Below are positions 14,445 to 22,374 of a stretch of DNA of 64,000 nucleotides, in pieces. The DNA comes from Marinobacter sp. EhC06. GTDB taxonomy: Bacteria > Pseudomonadota > Gammaproteobacteria > Pseudomonadales > Oleiphilaceae. The DNA lies in contig NZ_LXYO01000023.1 in NCBI RefSeq assembly GCF_001650915.1, positions 558,001 through 622,000 on the forward strand. Direction: 5' to 3'. Each line of letters begins with the position of its first letter. Positions within the stretch are counted from its first letter, which is position 1. The translations under genes were made by a program, and so were the position numbers. Below the pieces are notes generated by a model. That model made no database searches, was not told the origin of the DNA, and saw nothing but the letters and a program-made list of their open reading frames with translations.

Positions 14445-15319
14445 AGGGTAAGTGTGGCCCCGGTCGGTCGCCCGGCATACCCGGAGGCTTGCTGACCCTG
14501 GCCTTTGACAGGTACACAGAATGGCCTCCCGTTTGCTGGGTCGACCAAAACCTGGGCCCGCAATCCAAACACATCTGCCAGTGCCGGCTCGTTGAACACA
14601 TCCACAGGCGCGCCCCGGTATCGAATCCGGCCTGCACGCATCAGAACCAGTTCATCGGCGTAGGCGGCTGCAAGATTCAGATCGTGGAGAACCACGAGTA
14701 GGGTTCGGCCATGTTGGTGGCACAGCGATTCCAGCAGCTCCATCAGATCCACCTGGACTTTCAGATCGAGGAAGGTAGTTGGTTCGTCCAGGAGCAACCA
14801 CTGGGTTTCCTGAGCCAATACCATGGCGATCCAGCAACGCTGACGTTGCCCCCCGCTAAGAGAATCAACCGGGCGATCTGCGAACTGGCTGACATCGGCG
14901 GCCTCCATGGCCCTGGTAACCGCTGACTCGTCGCGCCGGGACCATTGCCGGACCAACGTTTGGTAAGGAAATCGCCCAAGCCCCACCAGCTCGCGGACGC
15001 TCAGGCCATCGGGCGCATTGGGGCTTTGTGGAAGAACGCCCAGCCGACGGGCCACGGCACGGGTTGGCTGCCGATGGATATCCTGGCCGTCGAGCAGAAC
15101 CCGGCCGGTACGGGGCGAAAGCGTCCGGGCCAATGTTTTCAGTAGTGTTGATTTACCACAGCCATTGGGGCCCAGCAGGACGGTGAGCTTTCCCGGTTCA
15201 AGATGAAAATCAACGTCATCAAGGATAACGGTCTCTCCGTAGCCCACCGACAGGCGCTCACCCTTGAGGGGGCCATGGTCGGTGTTACAGGTTAGAGAAT
15301 GCTGTGTCTGATCAGTCAT
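14441..15319 (-). CDS. Iron-siderophore ABC transporter ATP-binding protein (FepC/FecE type)
   Basis: ATPase of the siderophore importer, 292 residues. Walker A GPNGCGKST at residues 50-58, ABC signature LSGGQ at 154-158 and Walker B ending LLLDEPTTFLDL are intact. It lies divergently from the binding-protein and permease genes at 15393-18408, with which it should form one transporter. The shared 74-bp gap holds a Fur-box-like dyad, implying iron repression of both arms. Confidence 0.92.
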   Translation of the reverse strand: MTDQTQHSLTCNTDHGPLKGERLSVGYGETVILDDVDFHLEPGKLTVLLGPNGCGKSTLLKTLARTLSPRTGRVLLDGQDIHRQPTRAVARRLGVLPQSPNAPDGLSVRELVGLGRFPYQTLVRQWSRRDESAVTRAMEAADVSQFADRPVDSLSGGQRQRCWIAMVLAQETQWLLLDEPTTFLDLKVQVDLMELLESLCHQHGRTLLVVLHDLNLAAAYADELVLMRAGRIRYRGAPVDVFNEPALADVFGLRAQVLVDPANGRPFCVPVKGQGQQASGYAGRPTGATLTL

Positions 15320-15348
15320 GGGATAGTCGCGTTGAATCTGACGCAGAT

Positions 15349-15367
15349 GATAGTATTACGCATTCTC
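15349..15367. promoter_or_regulatory. Candidate Fur box in the divergent siderophore-transporter promoter
   Basis: The 19-mer GATAGTATTACGCATTCTC matches the classical Fur consensus GATAATGATAATCATTATC at 13 of 19 positions by eye. It lies between the divergent ATPase and binding-protein genes, where iron repression is expected. Confidence 0.55.
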
Positions 15368-15392
15368 ATTAGCAAACCACAAGCAGCCAATT

Positions 15393-16367
15393 ATGATCCA
15401 CCCAACCCGTCCGCCCGGGCAGACGAGCCCGATGGCTCTGTTGTTTGTCTTGGGAATTACTTTTCTTGGTTTCATGCCGGCCGGTGTGGCAGGTATCGTA
15501 ACCGTTGATCACGCCCTTGGGGTTGCGACATTAGAAACCCAGCCTGAGCGTGTAGTTTCGCTATACCAGGGAGCGACCGATACGGCTGTCGCCCTGGGCA
15601 TTAAACCGGTGGGTATGGTGGAGTCCTGGACCGAAAAACCCATGTATCAGTACCTGCGAGCCTACCTGTCCGACGTTCGGATGCTTGGTCTTGAAACCCA
15701 GCCTGACCTGGAAGGGATTGCCTTGCTGGATCCCGATCTGATCGTTGCTGCCCGCAATCGTCATCTGGCGATCTTTCCGTTACTCGATCAGATCGCCCCG
15801 ACGGTAGTGATCGACGATGTCTATGAGTTCAAGCCCCTGCTATCGTTGATGGCCAAGGCCACTGGCAAAAAGGAACAGGGGCTTTGTCTACTGGAGCACT
15901 GGCAGGCCCGAACCCTCGATTTCCAGTCGCGGATCCGGAAAAAACTGGGTTCTGCCTGGCCCACCGAGGTAGCCATTCTGAGTTTTCGTGCCGACCATGC
16001 AAGAATCTACTATGGCGGTTTTGCCCGAAGTGTCCTGGAAGAACTGGGGTTCCTGGCCCCAGCGCCCCATCGTCAGAAAGGCTGGGGTATTAAGCTGACC
16101 AGTGAAGAGAGCATTCCTGCTATGGATGCCGAAACAATCTTCCTGTTCATGGAGGATGATCCGGCCGTTCAGCGTACCTATCGGCGCTGGTCTGCACACC
16201 CCTTGTGGCAGAATCTCAAGGCTGTCCAGGCGGGTGAGGTTTATCCGGTGGACCCGATAACCTGGAACATGGGGGCCGGAATATTGGCGGCCAATCTGAT
16301 GCTGGATGACCTCTACCGCCATTACCGACTACGAGATCCTTTGCCAGAGGTATTGGACGCATGCTGA
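15393..16367 (+). CDS. Iron-siderophore ABC transporter periplasmic binding protein (FecB/FepB type)
   Basis: Predicted periplasmic receptor, 324 residues. A hydrophobic signal segment (about residues 14-33) precedes the mature start. The class III binding-protein fold is suggested by ERVVSLYQGATDTAVALGIKP near the N-terminus and by the DPDLIVAARN and WNMGAG segments later. The gene overlaps the first permease gene by 7 bp, so the importer is translationally coupled. Confidence 0.88.
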   Translation: MIHPTRPPGQTSPMALLFVLGITFLGFMPAGVAGIVTVDHALGVATLETQPERVVSLYQGATDTAVALGIKPVGMVESWTEKPMYQYLRAYLSDVRMLGLETQPDLEGIALLDPDLIVAARNRHLAIFPLLDQIAPTVVIDDVYEFKPLLSLMAKATGKKEQGLCLLEHWQARTLDFQSRIRKKLGSAWPTEVAILSFRADHARIYYGGFARSVLEELGFLAPAPHRQKGWGIKLTSEESIPAMDAETIFLFMEDDPAVQRTYRRWSAHPLWQNLKAVQAGEVYPVDPITWNMGAGILAANLMLDDLYRHYRLRDPLPEVLDAC

Positions 16368-17365
16368 CGACCACGGCCACCCGGGCCGCGGGCCTGCTCA
16401 CCGGAATTGCTTTGGCCGGTGCAGCTCTGGTTGCCAGCCTGATGTTTGGGCACATCCCGGTCTCCTTCGAAGCTCTCTACGGCAGTGTTGTGGCGTACAA
16501 CCCCGGCGACCTGGAGCAGCTTGTCATACGCTCTGAACGCCTGCCCCGAACACTCATCGCCCTGGCAGTAGGGGCCGGACTCGCGGTCGCGGGTGTGCTG
16601 ATGCAGGCACTGACCCGAAATCCGCTGGCGTCGCCGGGTATTCTGGGCATCAATGCCGGCGCTCTTTTCCTGGTCGTTGTCGGGGCGAGCTTGTTTAGCC
16701 TGACGGCGCCCACCCAACTGATCTGGCTGGCCTTCGCCGGGTCCGGCCTTGCGGCGATGCTGGTGTATTTCCTCGGTCATGAACCCGGCCGGGGGATTTC
16801 GCCGATCCGGACGGTGTTGGCCGGTGTCGCCTTGACGGCCCTGTTTGTGTCGTTTTCCCAAGGCCTGCTGATTCTCAATCAGGAACGGTTCGAAAGCATG
16901 CTGTTCTGGATAGCCGGGTCGGTTTCCGGCCGCAATCTAGAGGCGGTGGCCCCCTTATTGCCCCTCATAGCGGGGGGGCTGGTATTCAGTTTGTTGCTGG
17001 GCCGTCAGCTCAATCTGCTCGGTCTTGATGACGAGGTTACCCAGGGGCTGGGCCTGAACGTCGCACAGATCCGTTTGCTTATCGGCCTGATGGTGATCGT
17101 GCTGGCCGGAACTTCAGTGGCCATTGCCGGTATGATCGGCTTTGTGGGGCTGATCGTGCCCCATATTACCCGGGGGTTGCTTGGTACTGATCACCGCTGG
17201 CTTATCCCGGGTGCCGCCGTGATCGGCGGAGCGTTGTTGATGGGATCTGACACCCTCGCCCGGCTGTTGATTCCACCAAGGGAGGTGCCCATTGGTGTCG
17301 TGACGGCCCTGATTGGGACGCCTCTGTTCCTGCACCTTGCTCGTCGCGTTGGGCAGAAATCATGA
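16361..17365 (+). CDS. FecCD-family iron-siderophore permease (first subunit)
   Basis: Integral membrane permease, 334 residues with about nine or ten hydrophobic helices. Family motifs are RLPRTLIALAVGAGLAVAGV, RNPLASPGILGINAGA and FVGLIVPHITRGLLGTDHR, the last near the coupling helix that contacts the ATPase. It overlaps both neighbours (7 bp upstream, ATGA downstream), consistent with a heterodimeric permease made in equal amounts. Confidence 0.92.
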   Translation: MLTTTATRAAGLLTGIALAGAALVASLMFGHIPVSFEALYGSVVAYNPGDLEQLVIRSERLPRTLIALAVGAGLAVAGVLMQALTRNPLASPGILGINAGALFLVVVGASLFSLTAPTQLIWLAFAGSGLAAMLVYFLGHEPGRGISPIRTVLAGVALTALFVSFSQGLLILNQERFESMLFWIAGSVSGRNLEAVAPLLPLIAGGLVFSLLLGRQLNLLGLDDEVTQGLGLNVAQIRLLIGLMVIVLAGTSVAIAGMIGFVGLIVPHITRGLLGTDHRWLIPGAAVIGGALLMGSDTLARLLIPPREVPIGVVTALIGTPLFLHLARRVGQKS

Positions 17366-18408
17366 GTAAAACACTGGTTGTACGTGGGGCAGCAGATCAA
17401 TGGTCGGTGCGGATACAACCGGCGGTCCTCAGGATTTGTCTGGCCCTGGCTGCCCTGCTTTGCCTGAGTGCTCTGGTTTCGCTGTCCCTGGGCAGTTACC
17501 CGACCACCATGCCTCAGATATTCCAGGCCTTGTCGGGTGCGGAGAATCTGCACGGGATCAGACTCATTCTGCTGGAAATACGTCTGCCCAGGATCCTGAT
17601 GGCCATCCTGGCCGGCGGCGCTCTGGGGCTTGCCGGGTTGTTGCTGCAGGGCCTTGTCCAGAATCCGCTGGCGTCACCGGATGTGGTCGGGATTACCAGC
17701 GGCGCATCGGCTGCGGCGGTGTTCACTCTGTGGGTAACCGACAGCGCCGGGGGCACGCCACTGCTGGTACCTGCCGCCATCGCCGGGGCGTTAGCTGTGA
17801 CGGTTTTACTGGTGATGCTGTCGTGGCGCGGAGGTGTCAGCCCCACCAGGTTGGTATTGATTGGTGTTGGGCTGGCAGCCGGCCTTTCTGCGGTCACTAC
17901 CCTGATTCTGGTAGTCAGCCCTGATGCCACTGCCATGTCCGCCTATATCTGGCTGACCGGAAGCCTGTATGCCGCTCGGTGGAGTGATATTTTCGGGCTG
18001 GCACCGGTGGTAATAGGCGGCCTCGCTGTGGCCATTGCCGTGGCCCGCGACCTGGATCTTCATGCCCTGGGTAGCGATCTGGCCCTGGCCCTTGGCAGCA
18101 ATCTCAATCGCCAGCGTCTTGTGCATCTGTTGCTGGCGGTTGTACTGGCCGGCGGCGCAGTGGCCTATGCCGGCGCTCTGGGTTTTATCGGATTGCTGGC
18201 TCCACATATGGCACGTCGGATTATCCGCACCGGGCATATGGGCCTTACCCTCATCAGTCCGATGCTCGGAGGCCTGATACTGGTCTGGGCGGACCTTGCC
18301 GGCCGGGTTTTGTTTATACCCAGGGATCTGCCGGCAGGCTTGTTCGTGGCTGGTGTCGGGGCGCCGTTTTTCGTTTATCTACTATACCGCCTGAGGCGCA
18401 AGTCCTGA
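17362..18408 (+). CDS. FecCD-family iron-siderophore permease (second subunit)
   Basis: Second permease half, 348 residues, with the same family landmarks: RLPRILMAILAGGALGLAG, QNPLASPDVVGITSGAS and FIGLLAPHMARRIIRTGHMG. It starts inside the end of the previous gene (4-bp ATGA overlap). Together with the binding protein and the divergent ATPase it completes a siderophore importer. Confidence 0.92.
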   Translation: MSKTLVVRGAADQWSVRIQPAVLRICLALAALLCLSALVSLSLGSYPTTMPQIFQALSGAENLHGIRLILLEIRLPRILMAILAGGALGLAGLLLQGLVQNPLASPDVVGITSGASAAAVFTLWVTDSAGGTPLLVPAAIAGALAVTVLLVMLSWRGGVSPTRLVLIGVGLAAGLSAVTTLILVVSPDATAMSAYIWLTGSLYAARWSDIFGLAPVVIGGLAVAIAVARDLDLHALGSDLALALGSNLNRQRLVHLLLAVVLAGGAVAYAGALGFIGLLAPHMARRIIRTGHMGLTLISPMLGGLILVWADLAGRVLFIPRDLPAGLFVAGVGAPFFVYLLYRLRRKS

Positions 18409-18423
18409 ACGGTCAGGTGCCGG

Positions 18424-18450
18424 CACAAAAAAGCCGGGGAACGCCCCGGC
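18424..18450 (-). terminator. Rho-independent terminator of the TonB receptor gene
   Basis: Read on the minus strand, GCCGGGG-cgtt-CCCCGGC (18450 to 18433) is followed by TTTTTTGTG. It lies 20 bp past the stop of the minus-strand receptor gene and between convergent genes. On the plus strand the stem lacks a following T-run. Confidence 0.8.
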
Positions 18451-18469
18451 AAGGAGACCACAACGAGGG

Positions 18470-20593
18470 TCAGAAATCGTGCTGATAACCGAGCGTGATG
18501 GTTCGGCCACGGCCCCGGAAGTAGTAGTCGTCGCTGGCTCGGGCCGCCTGGGAGTAATAGGTGATGTAGGTTTCGTCCAGCAGGTTTTCGATACCCAGGG
18601 AGATTTTGCCCGCGCTGGTCTGATAGGCGAGTGAGGCGTCGAACAGGCCGTAACCGTCAAAATCCAGTGTGTCGCCTTCCACATCCCGGTCCAGGAAGTG
18701 GCTGTACTGGAGATGGCTGGACAGGGCCTGAGTCCACCCGGCCGACCAGGTGGCACGGAACGTTTCGGGCGGAACGTTAATGCCCGTCAGCTCCCGATCA
18801 ACCTGTCCATCACCGTCCGTGTCCGATTTACCTTTCACGTAACTGTACGAGAACCCAAGCTGATGACGAGGATGAATGTCTGCCTCTGCGGTGACTTCCC
18901 ACCCTTCTATCTCGGTTTTCTCGCGGCTGCCGACCCAGACGCCGTTACGCTCGGTCAGGCGCTCGCCGAAATCCGAATTGGACTGATAGTAGCTCACCTC
19001 CAGCCGATAGGCTTCCCAGTCCATGCGAGTGCCGATTTCACGGTTATCTGTCACGATGGGCTGTAACTGCAGGAGGCTGTCAACGTCCTGATTGGGCGTG
19101 CTGATACCACGAAGAACCCGGCCAACATCCGGCATCCCGAAACCTTCCGAGTAGTTCCCGTAAACCTGTGCCCAGTCGTTCACCTGAAACACCACGCCAG
19201 CGTTGTACAGCGTCTCATTGAAGTCCGGGTTGCCACCGTCGACAACCACGTTGTCCTGGGTCACATTGCTGCGATCAATGGTGGTGTAGGTATCCACCTT
19301 GAGTTTGGCTCTTTCGTGGCGGGCGCCGCCATGGACTGACAGGCGGTCTGTAACGCTCAGATTGGCCTGCAGGAATGCCGCGAGGTTCCGGAAGCGGGAT
19401 TCGGGCACGTAGGTCCGATCCGTTTCGACCAGAACCTGGGTGGTTTCATCCTGCAGCAGATCCAGGCCGGTGGTCAGCGTCAGGTGATCATCGAACAGGC
19501 CCTCGCGAGTCAGGGTGAACTTACCCCCTAATTTGTCGGATTCGTTTCGGGTCTGGTCAAACTGGGTATCGCCACTGCCGTCCAGGTAGGGGAAAAAAGG
19601 CGTGGTCGCAAATTGCGCGCGGAAAGACTGACGATATAGCTGGGTATCAACGCGGTTGCCCATCCAGTCGTCGTGAGTATAGGAAAGACGCGCTGTTGTT
19701 ACTTCGTTGTATTCCGGCTCGCCATCCGGGTTGCCAGGCCGGGCTGTTGTTGGGACACCGTTGGCCCGATCACCCGGTACCGGTTCGTAATCGCCATTGC
19801 CTTCGAGCCTGAACCGATTGACGAAGAATTCAATATTCTGATCGTCGTCCAGCCAGTAGCCGATCTTGCCCAGAACGTCATGGCTGTCGGAATTCTGTAT
19901 CTCACCGGGGTAGGCGATCCCGACGATGTCGTCTTTGCCATCGTAGAACACACCGCGTTGTTGGTAAGTGGCGCCACCCAGGTACTCCCAGTTACCGGAT
20001 TGGCCACTCACACGGTAGTTCAGCTTGTAGCCCTGGCCGTCTGAATCAACGTCGTCGTCCGAGGTCGCGCTAGCGGAAACCGACTGATTCACCTGGCCAC
20101 TCGCGGGCTTTCTCGTGACAAAGTTAATAATGCCCCCGGTGGCGCCCAGGCCATGTTCAGCACTGGCACCGTGGATAACCTCAATACGCTCAACCATCGA
20201 CAGATCGATTGTATAGCTGTCGCGGGCGCTATCGCGCAGCGGGTTACTCTGCGGCACCCCGTCAATCAGAAACAGGGGCGACCGGCCACGAAAAGTTTCA
20301 CCGGCATTGGACAGTTTTTGACGACTTGGCGAGTAGGAGGGGATCAGGTTGGCCAGAACCTGTCCCGGGTCATTGCTAATGGCAAGTTGCTGCTCGATTT
20401 GTTCCCTGGAAATGATGGTGGTCTTTTGCGGCATCTGGTCCGCGGTGGTCCGGTTACGTGTTGCGGTGACCACCAGTTCATTCAGGTTTGCGGTGGGTAC
20501 GGCAGGCGTGGTTTGCGTCTGACCCGGGCTGACTGCTGGAAGTGTGGCCAGCCCGGCCAGAACCACAGTGCGGGCGGAAAAGGTTTTAGGCAT
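18470..20593 (-). CDS. TonB-dependent outer-membrane siderophore receptor
   Basis: Outer-membrane gated barrel, 707 residues with an N-terminal signal peptide (about residues 1-25). The TonB box is probably NELVVTATR near residue 38, followed by the plug domain (FLIDGVPQ, then VERIEVIHGASAEHGLGATGG) and a barrel ending in aromatic Phe (LGYQHDF), the outer-membrane insertion signal. NLLDETY lies near the C-terminus. Substrate cannot be told from sequence; the neighbouring importer suggests a ferric siderophore. The promoter side holds Fur-box-like dyads. Confidence 0.92.
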   Translation of the reverse strand: MPKTFSARTVVLAGLATLPAVSPGQTQTTPAVPTANLNELVVTATRNRTTADQMPQKTTIISREQIEQQLAISNDPGQVLANLIPSYSPSRQKLSNAGETFRGRSPLFLIDGVPQSNPLRDSARDSYTIDLSMVERIEVIHGASAEHGLGATGGIINFVTRKPASGQVNQSVSASATSDDDVDSDGQGYKLNYRVSGQSGNWEYLGGATYQQRGVFYDGKDDIVGIAYPGEIQNSDSHDVLGKIGYWLDDDQNIEFFVNRFRLEGNGDYEPVPGDRANGVPTTARPGNPDGEPEYNEVTTARLSYTHDDWMGNRVDTQLYRQSFRAQFATTPFFPYLDGSGDTQFDQTRNESDKLGGKFTLTREGLFDDHLTLTTGLDLLQDETTQVLVETDRTYVPESRFRNLAAFLQANLSVTDRLSVHGGARHERAKLKVDTYTTIDRSNVTQDNVVVDGGNPDFNETLYNAGVVFQVNDWAQVYGNYSEGFGMPDVGRVLRGISTPNQDVDSLLQLQPIVTDNREIGTRMDWEAYRLEVSYYQSNSDFGERLTERNGVWVGSREKTEIEGWEVTAEADIHPRHQLGFSYSYVKGKSDTDGDGQVDRELTGINVPPETFRATWSAGWTQALSSHLQYSHFLDRDVEGDTLDFDGYGLFDASLAYQTSAGKISLGIENLLDETYITYYSQAARASDDYYFRGRGRTITLGYQHDF

Positions 20594-20663
20594 GAAGGTT
20601 AACTCGTTTTTGATGTATTTGAAGCCGCAGGCAGCAGATGTTGGGCTCCCAGAAAACGCAAAC

Positions 20664-20682
20664 GATAATAATTACGATTAAT
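20664..20682. promoter_or_regulatory. Candidate Fur box upstream of the minus-strand TonB receptor
   Basis: GATAATAATTACGATTAAT matches the 19-bp Fur consensus at 13 of 19 positions by eye. It lies 71 bp upstream of the receptor start, in its likely promoter. Confidence 0.55.
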
Positions 20683-20739
20683 AAATGCAAATTATGAAAC
20701 TTGCGGGCTACACACAATGTTTCTCTTGATTCCGATAAT

Positions 20740-20758
20740 AATGATAACTATTATCATT
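20740..20758. promoter_or_regulatory. Strong Fur box upstream of the small-protein gene
   Basis: AATGATAACTATTATCATT is a perfect 8-bp inverted repeat (AATGATAA/TTATCATT) with a 3-bp centre, the best Fur-like site in the window. It lies 24 bp before the preferred start at 20783. Any protein start at or before 20758 would place the operator inside the coding region, which is why the downstream ATG is preferred. Confidence 0.75.
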
Positions 20759-20782
20759 CAAGGAACGAGCGAGGAGAGCCCC

Positions 20783-21253
20783 ATGGAATTTCTATGCCCC
20801 AATCACCGTCAGCAATTCGCCGAGCTTCCGCTGGAAGAACGCAAAGACCTCTGGCTTTTCTGGATGGAGAATGCCCAGGCCTGCAGTGAGCAGGGGCAGT
20901 GGCGGGACGTTATTTCCCTGTCAGGCAGCGCCTTTGACCTGGCCTGCCTTCACGGCCCCAGAGAAGAATCCTGCATGCACATCGAGCTGACCCTCTCAGC
21001 CATTCTGGTATCCCGGGCGCTGTCCGACCGCGGCGACCGGGCCGGTATGGACGCAGTAATCCTTCGGGCACTGGATTGTTTGCAGCAACCCGACTATCAC
21101 GCCTCCATCGAGGGATGTTGCAACGTCCACGAATGCGTCGCCGTGCTTATCGACCCTTCGCGGCACGCAGACTTCTTTGCTGACTACCTGAACTGGCCCT
21201 CTTTGCCATTTGTTCCACGCAAACGGGTAACCATGGTGAGGACGCTTCACTGA
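20783..21253 (+). CDS. Hypothetical protein of the iron-uptake locus
   Basis: I do not recognise this 156-residue protein. It has no signal peptide or membrane segment, is rich in Leu, Asp and Cys (about eight cysteines), and looks mostly helical (LEERKDLWLFWMENAQACSE, then paired helices to residue 110). The start at 20783 has a good ribosome site (gaggag, 20771-20776) and keeps the Fur box outside the gene. The frame extends upstream to an ATG at 20717, but that would place the operator in coding sequence. Position between a siderophore receptor and an AraC-type regulator suggests an accessory role in iron uptake, which is only inference. Confidence 0.65.
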   Translation: MEFLCPNHRQQFAELPLEERKDLWLFWMENAQACSEQGQWRDVISLSGSAFDLACLHGPREESCMHIELTLSAILVSRALSDRGDRAGMDAVILRALDCLQQPDYHASIEGCCNVHECVAVLIDPSRHADFFADYLNWPSLPFVPRKRVTMVRTLH

Positions 21254-21317
21254 TCTCATAATTGGAGAATAGAGGCATAGCCTGCAGACCAGGTTGACGA
21301 GGCGCGGAGAGGGTAGG

Positions 21318-22268
21318 TTGCACACATTCAGTCGGGCAGATTTCGAACGTTTCGGGCAGCTTTACGACATTGAATTTCGGTTCCCGGTGATAGCGGGCGA
21401 CACCAGCACCGATGACCGGATTGTTGCCCGCGGGGAGATTACCGAGCACAGCCTCGCATCGGGTTTTCGCTTTACCTTTTCCTCACTTGAAGTGCTGGAG
21501 GGCTACGAATCGGTTTCCTGTGGTCACGCACCATTGCTGGTGCTGGTAGTCCTTGATGGCATCGTTGAGCTTACCCTCGGCTCTGTCGAACACGCACTGA
21601 CGCCGGGTACCGCTGTCAGCATGCAGCTGCATCCGGACTACCCATTGCAGGCCCACCAGCCAGAGCACCAGCATCTGGAAATTGTTGCGCTTGCGTTCGA
21701 TCCCCGGGGCGCAACCCTGGGGCATGTCTCACCCAGCTTACATGGCCTGACCACGCTCCCTCGGGTTCCCCTGCGTAAATGGAATGTGCCTCCCGCGCTC
21801 AAGGAGCTGTTACAGACCTACGCGGGCCTTACCATGACGGGCGCTCAGAAGAACCTGGTTTTGGAGGGCCTGGCACTGCAGCTTGCCGGACTGGGTCTGG
21901 TAGGCGAAGAGCATGAATCGCCGGATGTTCCGGTGGTTCCGGTCCAGCAACGTCAGCGCCTTGAGCTGGTAAGGCAGCACCTCGAGTTCACTCCGGATCA
22001 TCATCACACCCTGAAGGACCTTGCCCAAATGGCGGCTATGAGCCCAAGCGGCCTGCGAGCTAAGTTTCGGGCGATGTATGGCGTTCCGGTCTTCGACTAT
22101 CTGAGAAAATGCCGGCTTCGCTTGGCAAAACACTATCTGGAGCAAGGCTTCAGTGTTGAGCAGAGCGCGAACAAGGTGGGGTACACACACGCGACCAATT
22201 TTTCGACGGCGTATCGCCGGGAATTCGGGTTTTCTCCCCGACAACGCAACGTTGACCAGAAAAATTAG
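21318..22268 (+). CDS. AraC-family transcriptional regulator (PchR-like)
   Basis: Regulator of about 316 residues with a C-terminal AraC DNA-binding domain carrying two helix-turn-helix units (TLKDLAQMAAMSPSGLRAKF, then SVEQSANKVGYTHATNFSTA) and ending GFSPRQRN. The N-terminal half probably senses a ligand, and by position a ferric siderophore, as PchR does in Pseudomonas. No ATG start exists; I chose TTG at 21318 because GGAGAGGG precedes it. A TTG at 21294 would add eight residues. It likely activates the receptor gene that follows. Confidence 0.85.
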   Translation: MHTFSRADFERFGQLYDIEFRFPVIAGDTSTDDRIVARGEITEHSLASGFRFTFSSLEVLEGYESVSCGHAPLLVLVVLDGIVELTLGSVEHALTPGTAVSMQLHPDYPLQAHQPEHQHLEIVALAFDPRGATLGHVSPSLHGLTTLPRVPLRKWNVPPALKELLQTYAGLTMTGAQKNLVLEGLALQLAGLGLVGEEHESPDVPVVPVQQRQRLELVRQHLEFTPDHHHTLKDLAQMAAMSPSGLRAKFRAMYGVPVFDYLRKCRLRLAKHYLEQGFSVEQSANKVGYTHATNFSTAYRREFGFSPRQRNVDQKN

Positions 22269-22319
22269 CACTCCGCATAGATTTTTTGTTTTCTTGAATA
22301 CCAAACATCGGATCTAAAC

Positions 22320-22338
22320 GACAATAATTCGCATTACA
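22320..22338. promoter_or_regulatory. Weak Fur-box-like sequence before the second TonB receptor
   Basis: GACAATAATTCGCATTACA matches 12 of 19 consensus positions by eye and lies 37 bp before the receptor start. It could instead be part of the AraC-regulator operator. Confidence 0.35.
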
Positions 22339-22374
22339 GTTTATTTTGTAAAGCGCGTTGTTTGGAGCTGATTA

